The notes beneath the pieces are model-generated. The model made no database searches and was not told the DNA's origin. It was given only the letters and a program-made list of their open reading frames with translations. Made by a program: the position numbers and the translations under genes. Below are positions 47,459 through 56,872 of a stretch of DNA of 64,000 nt, piece by piece. Source of the stretch: Serratia ficaria (GTDB lineage Bacteria; Pseudomonadota; Gammaproteobacteria; Enterobacterales; Enterobacteriaceae); contig NZ_LT906479.1 in assembly GCF_900187015.1 (NCBI RefSeq), positions 2,356,001 to 2,420,000 of the forward strand, in the 5' to 3' direction. Within the stretch, counting starts at the first letter, position 1. The number at the start of each line of letters is the position of its first letter.

Positions 47459-48733
47459 ATGGCAAGCAGCAACTTGATTAAACAACTGCAAGAGCGGGGC
47501 CTCGTTGCCCAGGTTACGGATGAGGAAGCGTTAGCAGAGCGACTGGCGCAAGGGCCAATTGCACTGTATTGCGGTTTCGATCCGACCGCCGACAGCTTGC
47601 ATTTGGGCCATCTGGTTCCTCTGTTGTGCCTGAAGCGCTTCCAGCTGGCCGGCCATCAGCCGGTCGCGCTGGTGGGCGGCGCCACCGGTCTGATCGGCGA
47701 TCCGAGCTTCAAGGCGGCCGAGCGCAAGCTGAACACCGCCGATACGGTGAATGAGTGGGTGGAGAAAATCCGCAAGCAGGTTTCTCCGTTCCTCGATTTC
47801 GACTGCGGCAGCAACAGCGCCATCGCCGCCAACAACTATGACTGGTTCGGCGGCATGAACGTGCTGACCTTCCTGCGCGATATCGGCAAGCACTTCTCCG
47901 TCAACCAGATGATCAACAAGGAAGCGGTCAAGCAGCGTCTGAACCGCGACGACTCCGGCATCTCTTTCACCGAGTTCTCCTACAACCTGCTGCAGGGCTT
48001 CGACTTCTCCGAGCTGTACAACCGCCATCAGGTTGAGCTGCAGATCGGCGGTTCCGATCAGTGGGGCAACATCACCTCCGGCATCGACCTGACCCGCCGC
48101 ATGCACCAGAAGCAGGTGTTCGGCCTGACCGTGCCGCTGATCACCAAAGCGGACGGCACCAAGTTCGGCAAGACCGAAGGCGGCGCAGTCTGGCTGGCGC
48201 CGGAAAAAACCAGCCCGTACAAGTTCTACCAGTTCTGGATCAACACCGCCGACGCCGACGTTTACCGTTTCCTGAAGTTCTTCACCTTCATGAGCCTGGA
48301 AGACATCAACGCGCTGGAAGAAGAAGACAAGAACAGCGGCAAGGCGCCGCGCGCCCAGTACGTGCTGGCGGAAGAAGTGACCGGCATGGTGCATGGCGCG
48401 GAAGGCCTGGCTGCGGCCAAGCGCATCACCCAGAGCCTGTTCTCCGGCGCGCTGCACGAGATGACCGAGGCCGACTTCGCCCAGCTGGCGCAGGACGGCA
48501 TGCCGACCATCAGGCTGGATGGCGACGCCGACCTGCAGCAGGCGCTGGTGAACGCCGAGCTGGTGCCGTCGCGCGGCCAGGCGCGCACCATGATCGGCTC
48601 CAACGCGGTCACCGTCAACGGCGAGAAGCAATCCAACGCGGAATACGCTTTCAGCGAAGCGGATCGCCTGTTCGGCCGCTACACGCTGCTGCGCCGCGGC
48701 AAGAAGCATTACTGCCTGGTGGACTGGAAATAA
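47459..48733 (+). CDS. tyrS: Tyrosyl-tRNA synthetase TyrS
   Basis: 424 residues, identical in length to E. coli TyrS. Class I synthetase: HIGH-like HLGH in [11 protein letters not shown], the tyrosine pocket [11 protein letters not shown], the KMSKS-like [11 protein letters not shown] and a C-terminal S4 domain ending in [19 protein letters not shown]. The longer frame upstream lacks homology, so the ATG at 47459 is taken. Confidence 0.97.
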   Translation: MASSNLIKQLQERGLVAQVTDEEALAERLAQGPIALYCGFDPTADSLHLGHLVPLLCLKRFQLAGHQPVALVGGATGLIGDPSFKAAERKLNTADTVNEWVEKIRKQVSPFLDFDCGSNSAIAANNYDWFGGMNVLTFLRDIGKHFSVNQMINKEAVKQRLNRDDSGISFTEFSYNLLQGFDFSELYNRHQVELQIGGSDQWGNITSGIDLTRRMHQKQVFGLTVPLITKADGTKFGKTEGGAVWLAPEKTSPYKFYQFWINTADADVYRFLKFFTFMSLEDINALEEEDKNSGKAPRAQYVLAEEVTGMVHGAEGLAAAKRITQSLFSGALHEMTEADFAQLAQDGMPTIRLDGDADLQQALVNAELVPSRGQARTMIGSNAVTVNGEKQSNAEYAFSEADRLFGRYTLLRRGKKHYCLVDWK

Positions 48734-48748
48734 TACGCTAACGACGAG

Positions 48749-48777
48749 AAGGGGCCCCGGTGGCCCCTTTATTTTTT
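48749..48777 (+). terminator. Intrinsic terminator of tyrS
   Basis: AAGGGGCC/GGCCCCTT with a 5-base loop followed by TATTTTTTG. pdxY starts 17 bases on, so some readthrough or a separate promoter is likely. Confidence 0.75.
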
Positions 48778-48793
48778 GGGTATGCAGGGTAAT

Positions 48794-49654
48794 ATGAAAA
48801 ATATTCTTTCTATTCAGTCGCATGTGGTGTTTGGGCATGCCGGCAACAGCGCGGCGGAGTTCCCAATGCGCCGCATGGGCGTTAACGTCTGGCCGTTGAA
48901 CACCGTGCAGTTTTCCAATCATACCCAGTACGGCAAATGGACCGGCTGCGTGATGCCGGCCAGCCACCTGAGCGAGATCGCGCAGGGGATCGCGGATATT
49001 GATCAATTGAAACGCTGCGACGCGGTGCTGAGCGGCTATATCGGCTCGCCGGAGCAGGGCGGCCATATTTTGGAGATCGTGCGGCAGGTCAAGCTGGCCA
49101 ATCCGAACGCCTGGTATTTCTGCGATCCGGTGATGGGCCATCCGGAAAAGGGCTGCATCGTGGCGCCGGGCGTGGCTGAATTTCATTGCCGGCAGGCGTT
49201 GCCGTGCAGCGACATGATTGCGCCAAACCTGCTGGAGCTGGAATTGCTGAGCGGGCGCGACGTCGCCGATGTCGCTCAGGCGGTGAGTGCGGCGCGCGAG
49301 CTGATCGCCAAAGGGCCGAAAGTGGTGTTGGTCAAACATCTGAGCCGCGCCGGTTATCATCCGGATTGCTTCGAAATGCTGCTGGTGACCGCGGACGAGG
49401 CCTGGCACATCAGCCGCCCGCTGGTGGACTTCGGCGCACGCCAGCCGGTGGGCGTGGGTGACCTGACCAGCGGCCTGCTGTTGGTTAACCTGCTGCAAGG
49501 CGAGGCGCTGGATAAAGCGCTGGAACACGTCACCGCCGCGGTCTATGAAGTGATGCTGACTACCCAGGAAATGGGCGAATATGAACTGCAGGTGGTGGCG
49601 GCGCAGGATCGCATCGTGCATCCCCGCAGCGCATTCAGCGCGGTAAAACTGTAA
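48794..49654 (+). CDS. pdxY: Pyridoxal kinase PdxY
   Basis: 286 residues (E. coli 287). Ribokinase-like kinase that phosphorylates pyridoxal in B6 salvage. [37 protein letters not shown] and the anion-hole [11 protein letters not shown] with its catalytic aspartate are visible. In the same pdxH-tyrS-pdxY order as E. coli. Confidence 0.95.
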   Translation: MKNILSIQSHVVFGHAGNSAAEFPMRRMGVNVWPLNTVQFSNHTQYGKWTGCVMPASHLSEIAQGIADIDQLKRCDAVLSGYIGSPEQGGHILEIVRQVKLANPNAWYFCDPVMGHPEKGCIVAPGVAEFHCRQALPCSDMIAPNLLELELLSGRDVADVAQAVSAARELIAKGPKVVLVKHLSRAGYHPDCFEMLLVTADEAWHISRPLVDFGARQPVGVGDLTSGLLLVNLLQGEALDKALEHVTAAVYEVMLTTQEMGEYELQVVAAQDRIVHPRSAFSAVKL

Positions 49655-49664
49655 CGCCGTATGC

Positions 49665-49689
49665 CGCCCCGGCGCAAAACGCCGGGGCG
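49665..49689. terminator. Hairpin between pdxY and gstA
   Basis: CGCCCCGGCG/CGCCGGGGCG perfect stem with a CAAAA loop; both flanks have only weak T tracts. Confidence 0.5.
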
Positions 49690-49694
49690 CGCGA

Positions 49695-50300
49695 TTATTT
49701 CAGTCCTTCGGCGCTCAGCGCCGCTTCCACCGCCGGGCGCGCCGCGACGCTGTCGAACCAGGCCGCCAGATGGGCATGCTGTCGGATATCAAACTGCAGG
49801 GCGATCGCCCAGCGCAGCACGGTAAACAGATAGGCGTCCGCTACGCTGAAACGGCTCCCCAACAGAAAGTGCTGCCTGGCCAACACCGAATCCAGGTAGC
49901 TGAACTGCTGCTCAAGCCTGGCGCGCGCGATGGCCTTGTACTCATCCGGCGTTTTGGGGTTGAACAGCGGGCTGAATCCCTTGTGCAACTCGGTGGCGAT
50001 GTAGTTCAGCCATTCGATCGCATGGTAGCGCGACAGGGTGCCGGCCGCCGGGATCAGGTTGCGATCCGGCACGCGGTCGGCCAGGTATTGCACAATAGCC
50101 ACGCCTTCGGTCAGCAGGCTGCCGTCATCAAGCACCAGCGCAGGCACCTGTCCTTTGGGGTTGATGCTCAGGTAATCCGCACCGCTTTCGGTTTTCTTTT
50201 GCGCCAAATCGACCTTTTCCGCCGTAAAATCCAGGCCGGCCTCGCGCAGCACGATGTGCGGGGAGAGCGAACAGGCGCCGGCTTTATAGAACAGTTTCAT
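49695..50300 (-). CDS. gstA: Glutathione S-transferase GstA
   Basis: 201 residues, same as E. coli. Beta-class GST: N-terminal thioredoxin-like domain [22 protein letters not shown] with the conserved Cys10, [27 protein letters not shown] glutathione site, and an all-helical C-terminal domain. In E. coli the next gene on this side is dtpA; here about 13 kb of other DNA intervenes. Confidence 0.94.
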   Translation of the reverse strand: MKLFYKAGACSLSPHIVLREAGLDFTAEKVDLAQKKTESGADYLSINPKGQVPALVLDDGSLLTEGVAIVQYLADRVPDRNLIPAAGTLSRYHAIEWLNYIATELHKGFSPLFNPKTPDEYKAIARARLEQQFSYLDSVLARQHFLLGSRFSVADAYLFTVLRWAIALQFDIRQHAHLAAWFDSVAARPAVEAALSAEGLK

Positions 50301-50392
50301 CGGAAGCTCCTTGATAGTGATGATTGACAGGCATGCTTAACCTCTCATCCTAGTTCCATAACGTTAAAATTACAGCGGATTAGCTAACAAAT

Positions 50393-51277
50393 TTAGCCGA
50401 TCAGCGCCTCTTCCGGCTGCAACTGCGCCAGGGTGGCGGCGATCTGCTGTTGCAGCGCCTGCGGGGCGACCTGCATCGGCGAGCGCAGCTCGTTGCGGAT
50501 CAGCCCCTGCTGCGCCAACGCCGCCTTGACCGGCGCCGGGTTAGGGAAGCTGAACATCTGGTGGATCATCGGCAGCAGCGCATAAAAGTTGCTGCGCGCC
50601 GCCGCCAGATCGCCACTGGCCACCTGCTGCACCAGCTGGACGAAACGCTCGGGGTGCAGGTGCGCAGAGGCGGAGATGGCACCGGTGCCGCCCAGGCACA
50701 GGGTGGTGAGGATCAGGTTGTCTTCACCGGTCAGCACGTCGATTTCGCCGTCGGCGATCAAGGCCATGGTGGCGTCCGGGTTGCCGCCGCAGTCTTTAAC
50801 GGCGACGATGCGCGGGTGACGGGCCAGCTGGCGCAGGGTCGCCAGCTCCAGCGCGATGCCGGTGCGCTGCGGAATGTTGTACAGGATCACCGGCACGCTG
50901 GCGGCGTCGGCCAACTGGGTGAAATAGTCCACCAGGCCGCACTGCGACGGGCGAATGTAATAGGGGGCCGGGATCAGCACCCCGGCGATGTCGCGCAGCT
51001 GAATGGCCTGCTGCATCTGCAGGGTGGCGGCCATGTTGTTGCCGGACAGCCCCATCACCACCTGGTGCGCAGGCGCCACCTCCAGCACCGCATCGAGCAC
51101 CGCCAGCTGCTCTTCCTTGCTTAACGCGGCGGCCTCGCCGGTAGAGCCGCAGACCACCAGCCCGGAGACGCCGGAGGCCAGCAGGTGCTGCGCCAGCCGT
51201 TTGGCCGCCGGCAGGTCGACGGCGTCGTTATTGAAGGGAGTCACCAGCGCAACCCAAATACCGGAAAATGAGGCCAT
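50393..51277 (-). CDS. DapA-family dihydrodipicolinate synthase paralogue
   Basis: 294 residues from the ATG at 51277. TIM-barrel class I aldolase: VCGSTGEAAALSKEEQ (Thr-Thr-like loop), IPAPYYIRPSQCGLVDYF, PVILYNIPQRTG with the catalytic tyrosine and VAVKDCGGNPDA with the Schiff-base lysine. These fit lysine-pathway DapA (pyruvate plus aspartate semialdehyde), but position outside any lysine context and the existence of a main dapA elsewhere in enterobacteria suggest a second copy or a related pyruvate aldolase. Confidence 0.85.
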   Translation of the reverse strand: MASFSGIWVALVTPFNNDAVDLPAAKRLAQHLLASGVSGLVVCGSTGEAAALSKEEQLAVLDAVLEVAPAHQVVMGLSGNNMAATLQMQQAIQLRDIAGVLIPAPYYIRPSQCGLVDYFTQLADAASVPVILYNIPQRTGIALELATLRQLARHPRIVAVKDCGGNPDATMALIADGEIDVLTGEDNLILTTLCLGGTGAISASAHLHPERFVQLVQQVASGDLAAARSNFYALLPMIHQMFSFPNPAPVKAALAQQGLIRNELRSPMQVAPQALQQQIAATLAQLQPEEALIG

Positions 51278-51552
51278 ATAATGTTCCTTTTGTGTGACCG
51301 AGAGAGAAGCCGGATGAGAATACCAGGGGGCAGCGTTGCGTACCGGCCTGTCAGCGCATCTGACGGGACAGCGCGCCGATGGCCAACGCCGGGGTACGGG
51401 ATGCATCGGAATGGCGCAAGTCAGTCATGGCGGTCTCATGAAAAGTGGATGTCGGCTGATAATGAATATTCTTCATTATGCTGTCAATTTACAACAGCTT
51501 GATAACATTGTTATTCATGATGCGCTTGGGCAGATGAGTTTAGCTAATAAAT

Positions 51553-51580
51553 GAAAAATCCCCGCGGCGGCGGGGATTTT
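51553..51580 (-). terminator. Intrinsic terminator of the DUF3811 gene
   Basis: AATCCCCGC/GCGGGGATT stem with a T run on the minus strand, 12 bases after the stop at 51592. Confidence 0.75.
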
Positions 51581-51591
51581 CGGCGCAGCGA

Positions 51592-51855
51592 TTAACGCGG
51601 AGGGCGCGTGCTGATCGAGGCGGACCAGCTGTAGGTTTCGCCGCTGGGCTTGACCCGATTGGCTTTGCGCTCGGCGCGCGCCGCCTTGGCGATTTTTTCT
51701 CTGGCGGCCATGATGCGCGCCACCACCTCGTCCTTGATCTTGTTCTGCTCGGCGTTGGTCAGCGGGCGGCCCTGCTGCTTGCGCGCCTTGTCCAGTTCGG
51801 TTTTTACTTCACGTTGCTCGCTTTCGGTCATTTCTTTCAGCGTCAGTTTTTTCAT
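51592..51855 (-). CDS. yjbD: DUF3811 protein, YjbD-like
   Basis: 87 residues, basic and helical (MKKLTLKEMTESEQREVKTELDKARKQQGRPLTN...), no signal peptide. The N-terminal KLTLKEMTE.EQREVKT pattern and the C-terminal ETYSWSAS resemble E. coli YjbD (about 90 residues). Function unknown. Monocistronic with its own terminator. Confidence 0.75.
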   Translation of the reverse strand: MKKLTLKEMTESEQREVKTELDKARKQQGRPLTNAEQNKIKDEVVARIMAAREKIAKAARAERKANRVKPSGETYSWSASISTRPPR

Positions 51856-51957
51856 CTATGCAGCCCGTTCGGTGAAGTTGACCGTCAGTGTACAGGATTT
51901 ATTTGACGGAAGATGTTGTCGACGTAACGGAAATGCCGGGCAGGGCGAAACGCGGCG

Positions 51958-52623
51958 TTATATCTCGTCCAGCAGCTCGCCGAGAAAACGCCGCATGCGC
52001 TCGGTGCGCTGCTGCGCCAGCCGCCGCCCGGCGGCGGTCTGGAACCCTTCCTGCAGCTTGAACAGCTTGGTTTCGAAATGGTCGAGGGTGAAGCGCTTAT
52101 CGTCGTACTGACGCTGCTGCGCCAGCGGGTCGCCGGCGTCGTACAGCGCGCTGCGCATGCGGCCGCCGATATAAAAGCAGCGCGCCACGCCAATCATGCC
52201 GATGGCGTCGAGGCGGTCGGCGTCCTGCAAGATTTTCGCCTCCAGCGTTTCCGGGGCAATGGCGGCGGAGAAGCTGTGCGCCTCGATGGCGTGGGCCACA
52301 GCGGCGATATCCTGCGGCTCCCAGCTCAGCTGCGCCAGGGTCAGCGACGCCTTTTCCGCCGCCATGCGCGAGGCCAGGTGCCGCTGGGGCGAGTTCTTTT
52401 CGACCGCCACGCAGTCGTGCAGCAGCACCGCGGCGCAGAGCCGGCGACGATCGCCGCCTTCCCGCTCGCTGATATGGCGACAGTTCTTCCATACCCGGTG
52501 CAGATGAGCCACGTCGTGCGAGCCGTCGTCAGAGTCGAGGGTCAGCGGCAGCAGGGCCTGCGCCAGCGTCTCATAGGGCGAGAACGGCTGCAGCAGCGCT
52601 GGCGAAAGAGGGGATAAATGCAC
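51958..52623 (-). CDS. HD-domain phosphohydrolase, YedJ-like
   Basis: 221 residues from a GTG at 52623 that has AGGAG six bases before; a TTG at 52653 would place the ribosome-binding site inside the gene. The HD superfamily motifs are SHDVAHLHRVW, LLHDCVAVE and ILQDADRLDAIG. It is a metal-dependent phosphohydrolase with unknown substrate; E. coli YedJ (231 residues) is the closest type I know. Confidence 0.82.
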   Translation of the reverse strand: MHLSPLSPALLQPFSPYETLAQALLPLTLDSDDGSHDVAHLHRVWKNCRHISEREGGDRRRLCAAVLLHDCVAVEKNSPQRHLASRMAAEKASLTLAQLSWEPQDIAAVAHAIEAHSFSAAIAPETLEAKILQDADRLDAIGMIGVARCFYIGGRMRSALYDAGDPLAQQRQYDDKRFTLDHFETKLFKLQEGFQTAAGRRLAQQRTERMRRFLGELLDEI

Positions 52624-52859
52624 GTTTTGCTCCTGGTTGGCGGAAATCGTCAATAATCATGGCAGCCGCAGATGCCATAAAAATGACGCTGAGGGCGGCG
52701 TATTGTTTACCCTATTGCAACGGACTATTGCCATATCCACGGTTTTTATCATGGAATAAGCAACCTACAATGGCGTGATTCCGGTCGGTGCCGCTTGGTG
52801 TTAGCACTGTGTCTGCGGCGGCTGGCCGGAATATCCCGCAAAGCCACAGGAGAAAAGAC

Positions 52860-53252
52860 ATGCCAACCCATCTTGAGATCGTCCGCGCCACCTATGAAGG
52901 CAGTTCCGAAGAGAATGGCCGCAACCTGCTGGCGGCGCTGGCGCCCGACGCCGAGTGGACCGAAGCCGCCGGATTCCCCTACGCCGGCACCTACGTGGGC
53001 CCGGAGGCGATCGTCAAAAATGTGCATCAGCGTTTGGGCACCGAGTGGCAGGGTTACCGCGCCGACGTCGACCACTTCTATGACGCCGGCGACAACGTGA
53101 TTGCCCAGGGTTTCTATCATGGCACCTATCGGGCTACCGGCAAGTCCTTCAGCGCGTCGTTCGCGCATATTTATACGCTGCGCGACGGCAAGATAGTCAA
53201 GTTCGTGCAGGTGGTCGACAGCGCCAAAGTGCTGGAAGCCATGCGGCCCTAA
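52860..53252 (+). CDS. SnoaL/NTF2-like protein
   Basis: 130 residues. The alpha+beta cone fold of the SnoaL-like group is suggested by ALAPDAEWTEAAGFPYAGTYVGPEAIVKNV and the repeated FVQVVDSAKVLEAM end. Members include ketosteroid-isomerase-like enzymes and stress proteins. AGGAG lies eight bases before the ATG. Overlaps the converging next gene by four bases. Confidence 0.75.
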   Translation: MPTHLEIVRATYEGSSEENGRNLLAALAPDAEWTEAAGFPYAGTYVGPEAIVKNVHQRLGTEWQGYRADVDHFYDAGDNVIAQGFYHGTYRATGKSFSASFAHIYTLRDGKIVKFVQVVDSAKVLEAMRP

Positions 53253-53518
53253 AGGCCGCTGCGCTTGCCGAATTTGCGGTCGTATTCGCGCCGGTAGCCG
53301 CGGGCGCGGTTGCGATCGCGGATCCATAAATAGCCGCACACCAGCGCGACCGCCCCCGAAAAGGTGACGTTGCGCATATCCCGGTCATACCAAAACACCA
53401 GCAGCGCATCCAGCGCAGCGATAAAGGCAATCCATTTGTACATATGGGATTGACGCCGCGTGGCGGCGTTAAGTCGCTTTAACTGTCTGGCCTCGTGCAG
53501 CACCGGCTTCGGTTGCAT
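53249..53518 (-). CDS. Uncharacterised small membrane protein
   Basis: 89 residues; about residues 28-66 form two hydrophobic stretches (IAFIAALDALLVFWY and FSGAVALVCGYLWI) and both ends are rich in Arg/Lys. I do not recognise the family. An internal ATG at residue 26 could be the start instead. A ribosome-binding site is weak. Confidence 0.6.
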   Translation of the reverse strand: MQPKPVLHEARQLKRLNAATRRQSHMYKWIAFIAALDALLVFWYDRDMRNVTFSGAVALVCGYLWIRDRNRARGYRREYDRKFGKRSGL

Positions 53519-53613
53519 AACGTCTCGTCTAATAATTGTCTTGGCGATAAATTAGCAGAATCCGCCCGAGCGCCGCAAAGGTTAACGCAGGCCGCCGCAC
53601 GATAGCGCCGGCA

Positions 53614-53991
53614 TCACAACGCCATGATCGCCTCTATCTCCACGCTGACCTGCGGCGAAAACAGGGCGCTGACCGCCATCAGGGAACAGGCCGGCAGCGC
53701 GCCGTCAAAATAATCGAACAGCACCGGGCGCACCGCAGGCAGCGCGGCGATGTCGGTCAAAAAGACGCCGATCTTGATCAGCGCCTTCAAATTAGTGCCT
53801 TCTTCCGCGGCGATGGTCGCCAGCTGTTCCAGAATCGCCTGGGTCTGCTGCGCCGCAGCCTGGCCCTGCGCCTCGGTGGCGAACGCCGTCAAGCCGGAGA
53901 CATACAGCAGATCGCCGTGGCGCACCGCGTGCACATAAGGCCCGCCCGGCGTGGGCAACTGCGGATAATTAATGCGTTTTAATGACGTCAT
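53614..53991 (-). CDS. RidA/YjgF-family protein lacking the key arginine
   Basis: 125 residues from the ATG at 53991. The YjgF trimer fold is shown by GDLLYVSGLTAF, QQTQAILEQLATIAAEEGTNLKALIKIGVFLTD and the C-terminal SVEIEAIMAL. In active imine deaminases the segment reads PARS/T with the catalytic arginine (Arg105 in Salmonella RidA); here it reads PACS. So deaminase activity is doubtful and the protein may belong to a non-RidA subgroup. Confidence 0.8.
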   Translation of the reverse strand: MTSLKRINYPQLPTPGGPYVHAVRHGDLLYVSGLTAFATEAQGQAAAQQTQAILEQLATIAAEEGTNLKALIKIGVFLTDIAALPAVRPVLFDYFDGALPACSLMAVSALFSPQVSVEIEAIMAL

Positions 53992-54163
53992 GGTAAAACC
54001 CCTCGCGAGATTTATTAAAAAAAGCGGCAAACTTGGTTAGGATAACTGGCGCAACGCCGGTAAATCGCGGCGATCTATCGTATCACTCACATCTGTTTTC
54101 CTGTGCCGTCCGCTTCACGCAATGAGCAATCGGCGGGGATCACCGCAACAAGGTCAGGGGCCA

Positions 54164-55018
54164 ATGAACCGGGCATTTATACCCTATATGCAACGCTGGC
54201 GGCTGGAGCCGGACGGCCAGGCCTTCGAAACCCACAGCAGCCTGCTGATGCCGGTGCGCTATCGCGGGGACGCCGCCATGCTGAAAATCGCCCGCGAACA
54301 GGAAGAGAAATTTGGCGGCCGGCTGATGTGCTGGTGGCGGGGCGAAGGCGCGGCGCGGGTGCTGGCATGGCATGAAGACGGCATCTTGCTGGAGCGCGCC
54401 CAGGGCAGCGGTTCGCTGGCGCAGCTGGTACGCGACGGCGATGACGCCCAGGCGACGGCGATCCTGTGCCGGGTCATCGCCGGCCTGCATGCTCCCCGTC
54501 CGCAACCCTTGCCGGAACTGATCCCGCTGCACCAGTGGTTCAACTCGCTGTGGCCTGCGGCGCAGGCGCACGGCGGCATGCTGCGCCTCAGCGCCACCGC
54601 GGCGGCCGAGTTGCTGACCAGCCCGCGGGAGGAAGGGGTGCTGCACGGCGATATTCATCATGACAACGTGCTGGACTTCGGCGAACGCGGCTGGTTGGCG
54701 ATCGATCCCAAACGACTGTACGGCGAGCGCGGTTTCGATTACGCCAATATTTTCTGCAATCCCAATTACGGCATCGCCACCGACCCGGCGGTTTTTCAGC
54801 GCCGGGTGGAGCAGATTTGTCGGCTGGCGGGGTTGGATCGCCGCCGTCAGCTGCAGTGGATCCTGGCCTGGTCGGGGCTCTCCGCCGCCTGGTTTATGGA
54901 GGACGGCGAAGCGGCCGACATCGACTTCCGCGTGGCCGAGCTGGCGGCGCGCGCGCTGGGCCTGGCGCTGCCGGACGGTGATTCAGGGTTCATCCTGCCA
55001 GTAATCGAGCGAGGCTGA
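54164..55018 (+). CDS. APH(6)/hydroxyurea-kinase-like aminoglycoside phosphotransferase
   Basis: 284 residues. The kinase-like fold of the APH_6_hur group is marked by the catalytic loop GVLHGDIHHDNVLDFG, followed by WLAIDPKRLYGERGFDYANIF, which carries the metal aspartate. N-terminal MLKIAREQEEK holds the ATP-site lysine. Such genes are intrinsic in many soil bacteria and some enterobacteria and may phosphorylate streptomycin or hydroxyurea, but resistance cannot be claimed from sequence. Its 3' end overlaps the converging cupin gene by 36 bases. Confidence 0.78.
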   Translation: MNRAFIPYMQRWRLEPDGQAFETHSSLLMPVRYRGDAAMLKIAREQEEKFGGRLMCWWRGEGAARVLAWHEDGILLERAQGSGSLAQLVRDGDDAQATAILCRVIAGLHAPRPQPLPELIPLHQWFNSLWPAAQAHGGMLRLSATAAAELLTSPREEGVLHGDIHHDNVLDFGERGWLAIDPKRLYGERGFDYANIFCNPNYGIATDPAVFQRRVEQICRLAGLDRRRQLQWILAWSGLSAAWFMEDGEAADIDFRVAELAARALGLALPDGDSGFILPVIERG

Positions 55019-55486
55019 GGGGCGCTGCAGATACCGCACCGGTTCGCCGTCGCCGCCGCGCCCGCTAGCCTGATATTTGCCTGAGTCCGGATATTCCACC
55101 AGTTCGGGCTGCTCCCGGGTGCTGACCGACAGGTATTTCAGCGGCGCATCCGAGGTGTTGATGATTTGATGCGGATATTCCGGGCCCGGCGGGATAAAAA
55201 TGATATCGCCGCTGACGATCGGCAGCCGCTCTCCGGCAACCCGCAAGGTGCCGCTGCCTTGCAGAATGATGAACATCTCCTCCTGCGCGTAGTGAAAGTG
55301 GTAGGGGCAGGAACGCATGCCCGGCGCCACCCAATCGATGGAGGCGCCCAGCTTCTCTGCTGCGGTGCCGGTGCCGAGACGGGCGCCGACGCTGTCATAC
55401 AGCGGCGCCCGTTGCTCGCGGCGTGTCTCTGCCCGATCGAAATTGCGGATCAGGCGCTGGGCTAACTGCGCGGCTTTCTCATTCAT
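54983..55486 (-). CDS. Cupin-domain protein
   Basis: 167 residues from the ATG at 55486. The cupin motifs are intact: GMRSCPYHFHYAQEEMFIILQGSGTL (His, His, Glu) and GDIIFIPPGPEYPHQIIN (His), so a metal site is expected. Sugar-acid-like or dioxygenase roles are possible; no specific function can be given. The long upstream frame runs antisense to benE and is not used. Confidence 0.8.
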   Translation of the reverse strand: MNEKAAQLAQRLIRNFDRAETRREQRAPLYDSVGARLGTGTAAEKLGASIDWVAPGMRSCPYHFHYAQEEMFIILQGSGTLRVAGERLPIVSGDIIFIPPGPEYPHQIINTSDAPLKYLSVSTREQPELVEYPDSGKYQASGRGGDGEPVRYLQRPSASLDYWQDEP

Positions 55487-55623
55487 AGGCTCTCTCGTGA
55501 CGCTGTCACCTGCCGGTTGACGATGGCGAGGGCAAATCCGTCCCCCGTCTTCAGGTAAATCGCTGCTGAGCACCTCAAGTGAAGGCGCCGCCGCGTGTCT
55601 TGTCAACGTCATGTGCACGTTTT

Positions 55624-56811
55624 TCACGGCGCGGGCGTGCGCCGCGGCAGCGAGAGCAGCAGGTGGGCGATGGCGCCGCCGATAATGCCCCAAAAAGCGG
55701 AACCGACCCCCAGCAGCGTCACGCCGGAGGCGGTGATCAAAAAGGCGATCAAGGCCGCGTCGCGTTGCCTCTCGTCGTGCAGGGCGCGTTGCAGGCTGCC
55801 GCCGATGGTGCCCAGCAGCGCCAGCCCGGCGATGGTCTGGATCAGCGCCGCCGGCAGCGCGCTGAACAGCATGCCGATGGCGCCGCCGAACAGCCCGGCC
55901 AGCAGGTAGAAGGCGCCGGCGGCGACCGCGCCCATATAGCGGCGCTGCGGGTCGGGGTGCACGTCCGGCCCCATGCAGATAGCGGCGGTGATGGCGGCGA
56001 TGCACACCGAGAATCCGCCGAACGGCGCCAGCAGCAGGGCGGTCAGCGCGGTCCAGCCGATCAGGGGCGACGTCGGCACGCTGTAGCCGGCCGCCTTCAG
56101 CGTGGCGATGCCGGGGGCGTTTTGCGACGCCATGGTCACCACGAAGAACGGCACGCCGATGCCCAGCAGCGTCGACGCGCTGAAGTGCGGGGTGATAAAT
56201 TCCGGCATGGCGAGGGCCCACGGCTGTTGGGCCAGGTGAATATTGCCCTGCAGCGCGGCGATGGCCAACCCGCTCAGCAAGGTCAAGACGATGGCATAGC
56301 GCGCCAGATAGCGGCGGCTGAGCAGGTACGCCAACCCCATGCCGGCGCTGAGGGCGAAGTTAACCTGCAGCGAGGCGAAAGCGTCCAGGCCGAAGCGCAG
56401 CAAAATGCCCGCCAGCATCGCGGCGGAGATCGCCTGCGGAATAAAGTCCATCAGCCGGGCGAACAGGCCGGTCACGCCGCACAGCAGGATCAGCCCGGAG
56501 GCGAAGATGAAGACGCCGATCGCCTCATTTAGCGGGGTGCCGGGCAGGCTGGTTACCAGCAGCGCCGCGCCGGGCGTCGACCAGGCGGTCAGGATCGGCG
56601 TGCGGTAATACAGCGAAAGGCCAAGCGAAGTGACGCCCATCCCCAGCCCCAGCGCGCTCAGCCAGCCGCCGATCTGCAGCGGCGTGGCGCCCGCGGCGGC
56701 GGCGGCCTGGAAGATGATCGCGGCGGAGCTGGTGTAACCGACCAGCACGGCGACAAAACCGGCCATGACGGCGGGCAGCGTCAGATGACGCAGGGAAAGG
56801 GCTGGGCGCAT
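55624..56811 (-). CDS. benE: Benzoate/H+ symporter family protein BenE (YdcO-like)
   Basis: 395 residues with about twelve hydrophobic segments. BenE family marks: FVAVLVGYTSSAAIIFQAA, LSALGLGMGVTSLGLSLYYRTPILTAWSTPGAALL near the N-terminus and LAPFGGFSVCIAAITAAICMGPD. Divergent from a SutR-like regulator with two palindromes in between, as E. coli ydcO-ydcN. Whether it carries benzoate is not proven; no benzoate catabolic genes are in the window. Confidence 0.88.
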   Translation of the reverse strand: MRPALSLRHLTLPAVMAGFVAVLVGYTSSAAIIFQAAAAAGATPLQIGGWLSALGLGMGVTSLGLSLYYRTPILTAWSTPGAALLVTSLPGTPLNEAIGVFIFASGLILLCGVTGLFARLMDFIPQAISAAMLAGILLRFGLDAFASLQVNFALSAGMGLAYLLSRRYLARYAIVLTLLSGLAIAALQGNIHLAQQPWALAMPEFITPHFSASTLLGIGVPFFVVTMASQNAPGIATLKAAGYSVPTSPLIGWTALTALLLAPFGGFSVCIAAITAAICMGPDVHPDPQRRYMGAVAAGAFYLLAGLFGGAIGMLFSALPAALIQTIAGLALLGTIGGSLQRALHDERQRDAALIAFLITASGVTLLGVGSAFWGIIGGAIAHLLLSLPRRTPAP

Positions 56812-56835
56812 GGCGGGCTCCGGGAATGATGATTC

Positions 56836-56851
56836 GTGCGTTATAACGCAC
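56836..56851. promoter_or_regulatory. Palindromic operator 1 between benE and sutR
   Basis: GTGCGTTATAACGCAC, a perfect 16-base palindrome 25 bases before the benE start. It repeats almost exactly at 56873-56888. Confidence 0.7.
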
Positions 56852-56872
56852 AGCGAAAATCAGCATAGCATC

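Noticed and set aside
47531..49621. Minus-strand 696-codon frame across tyrS and pdxY
   Set aside because: Antisense of two well-conserved enzymes; composition (His, Gln, Arg rich) is that of a GC-driven shadow.
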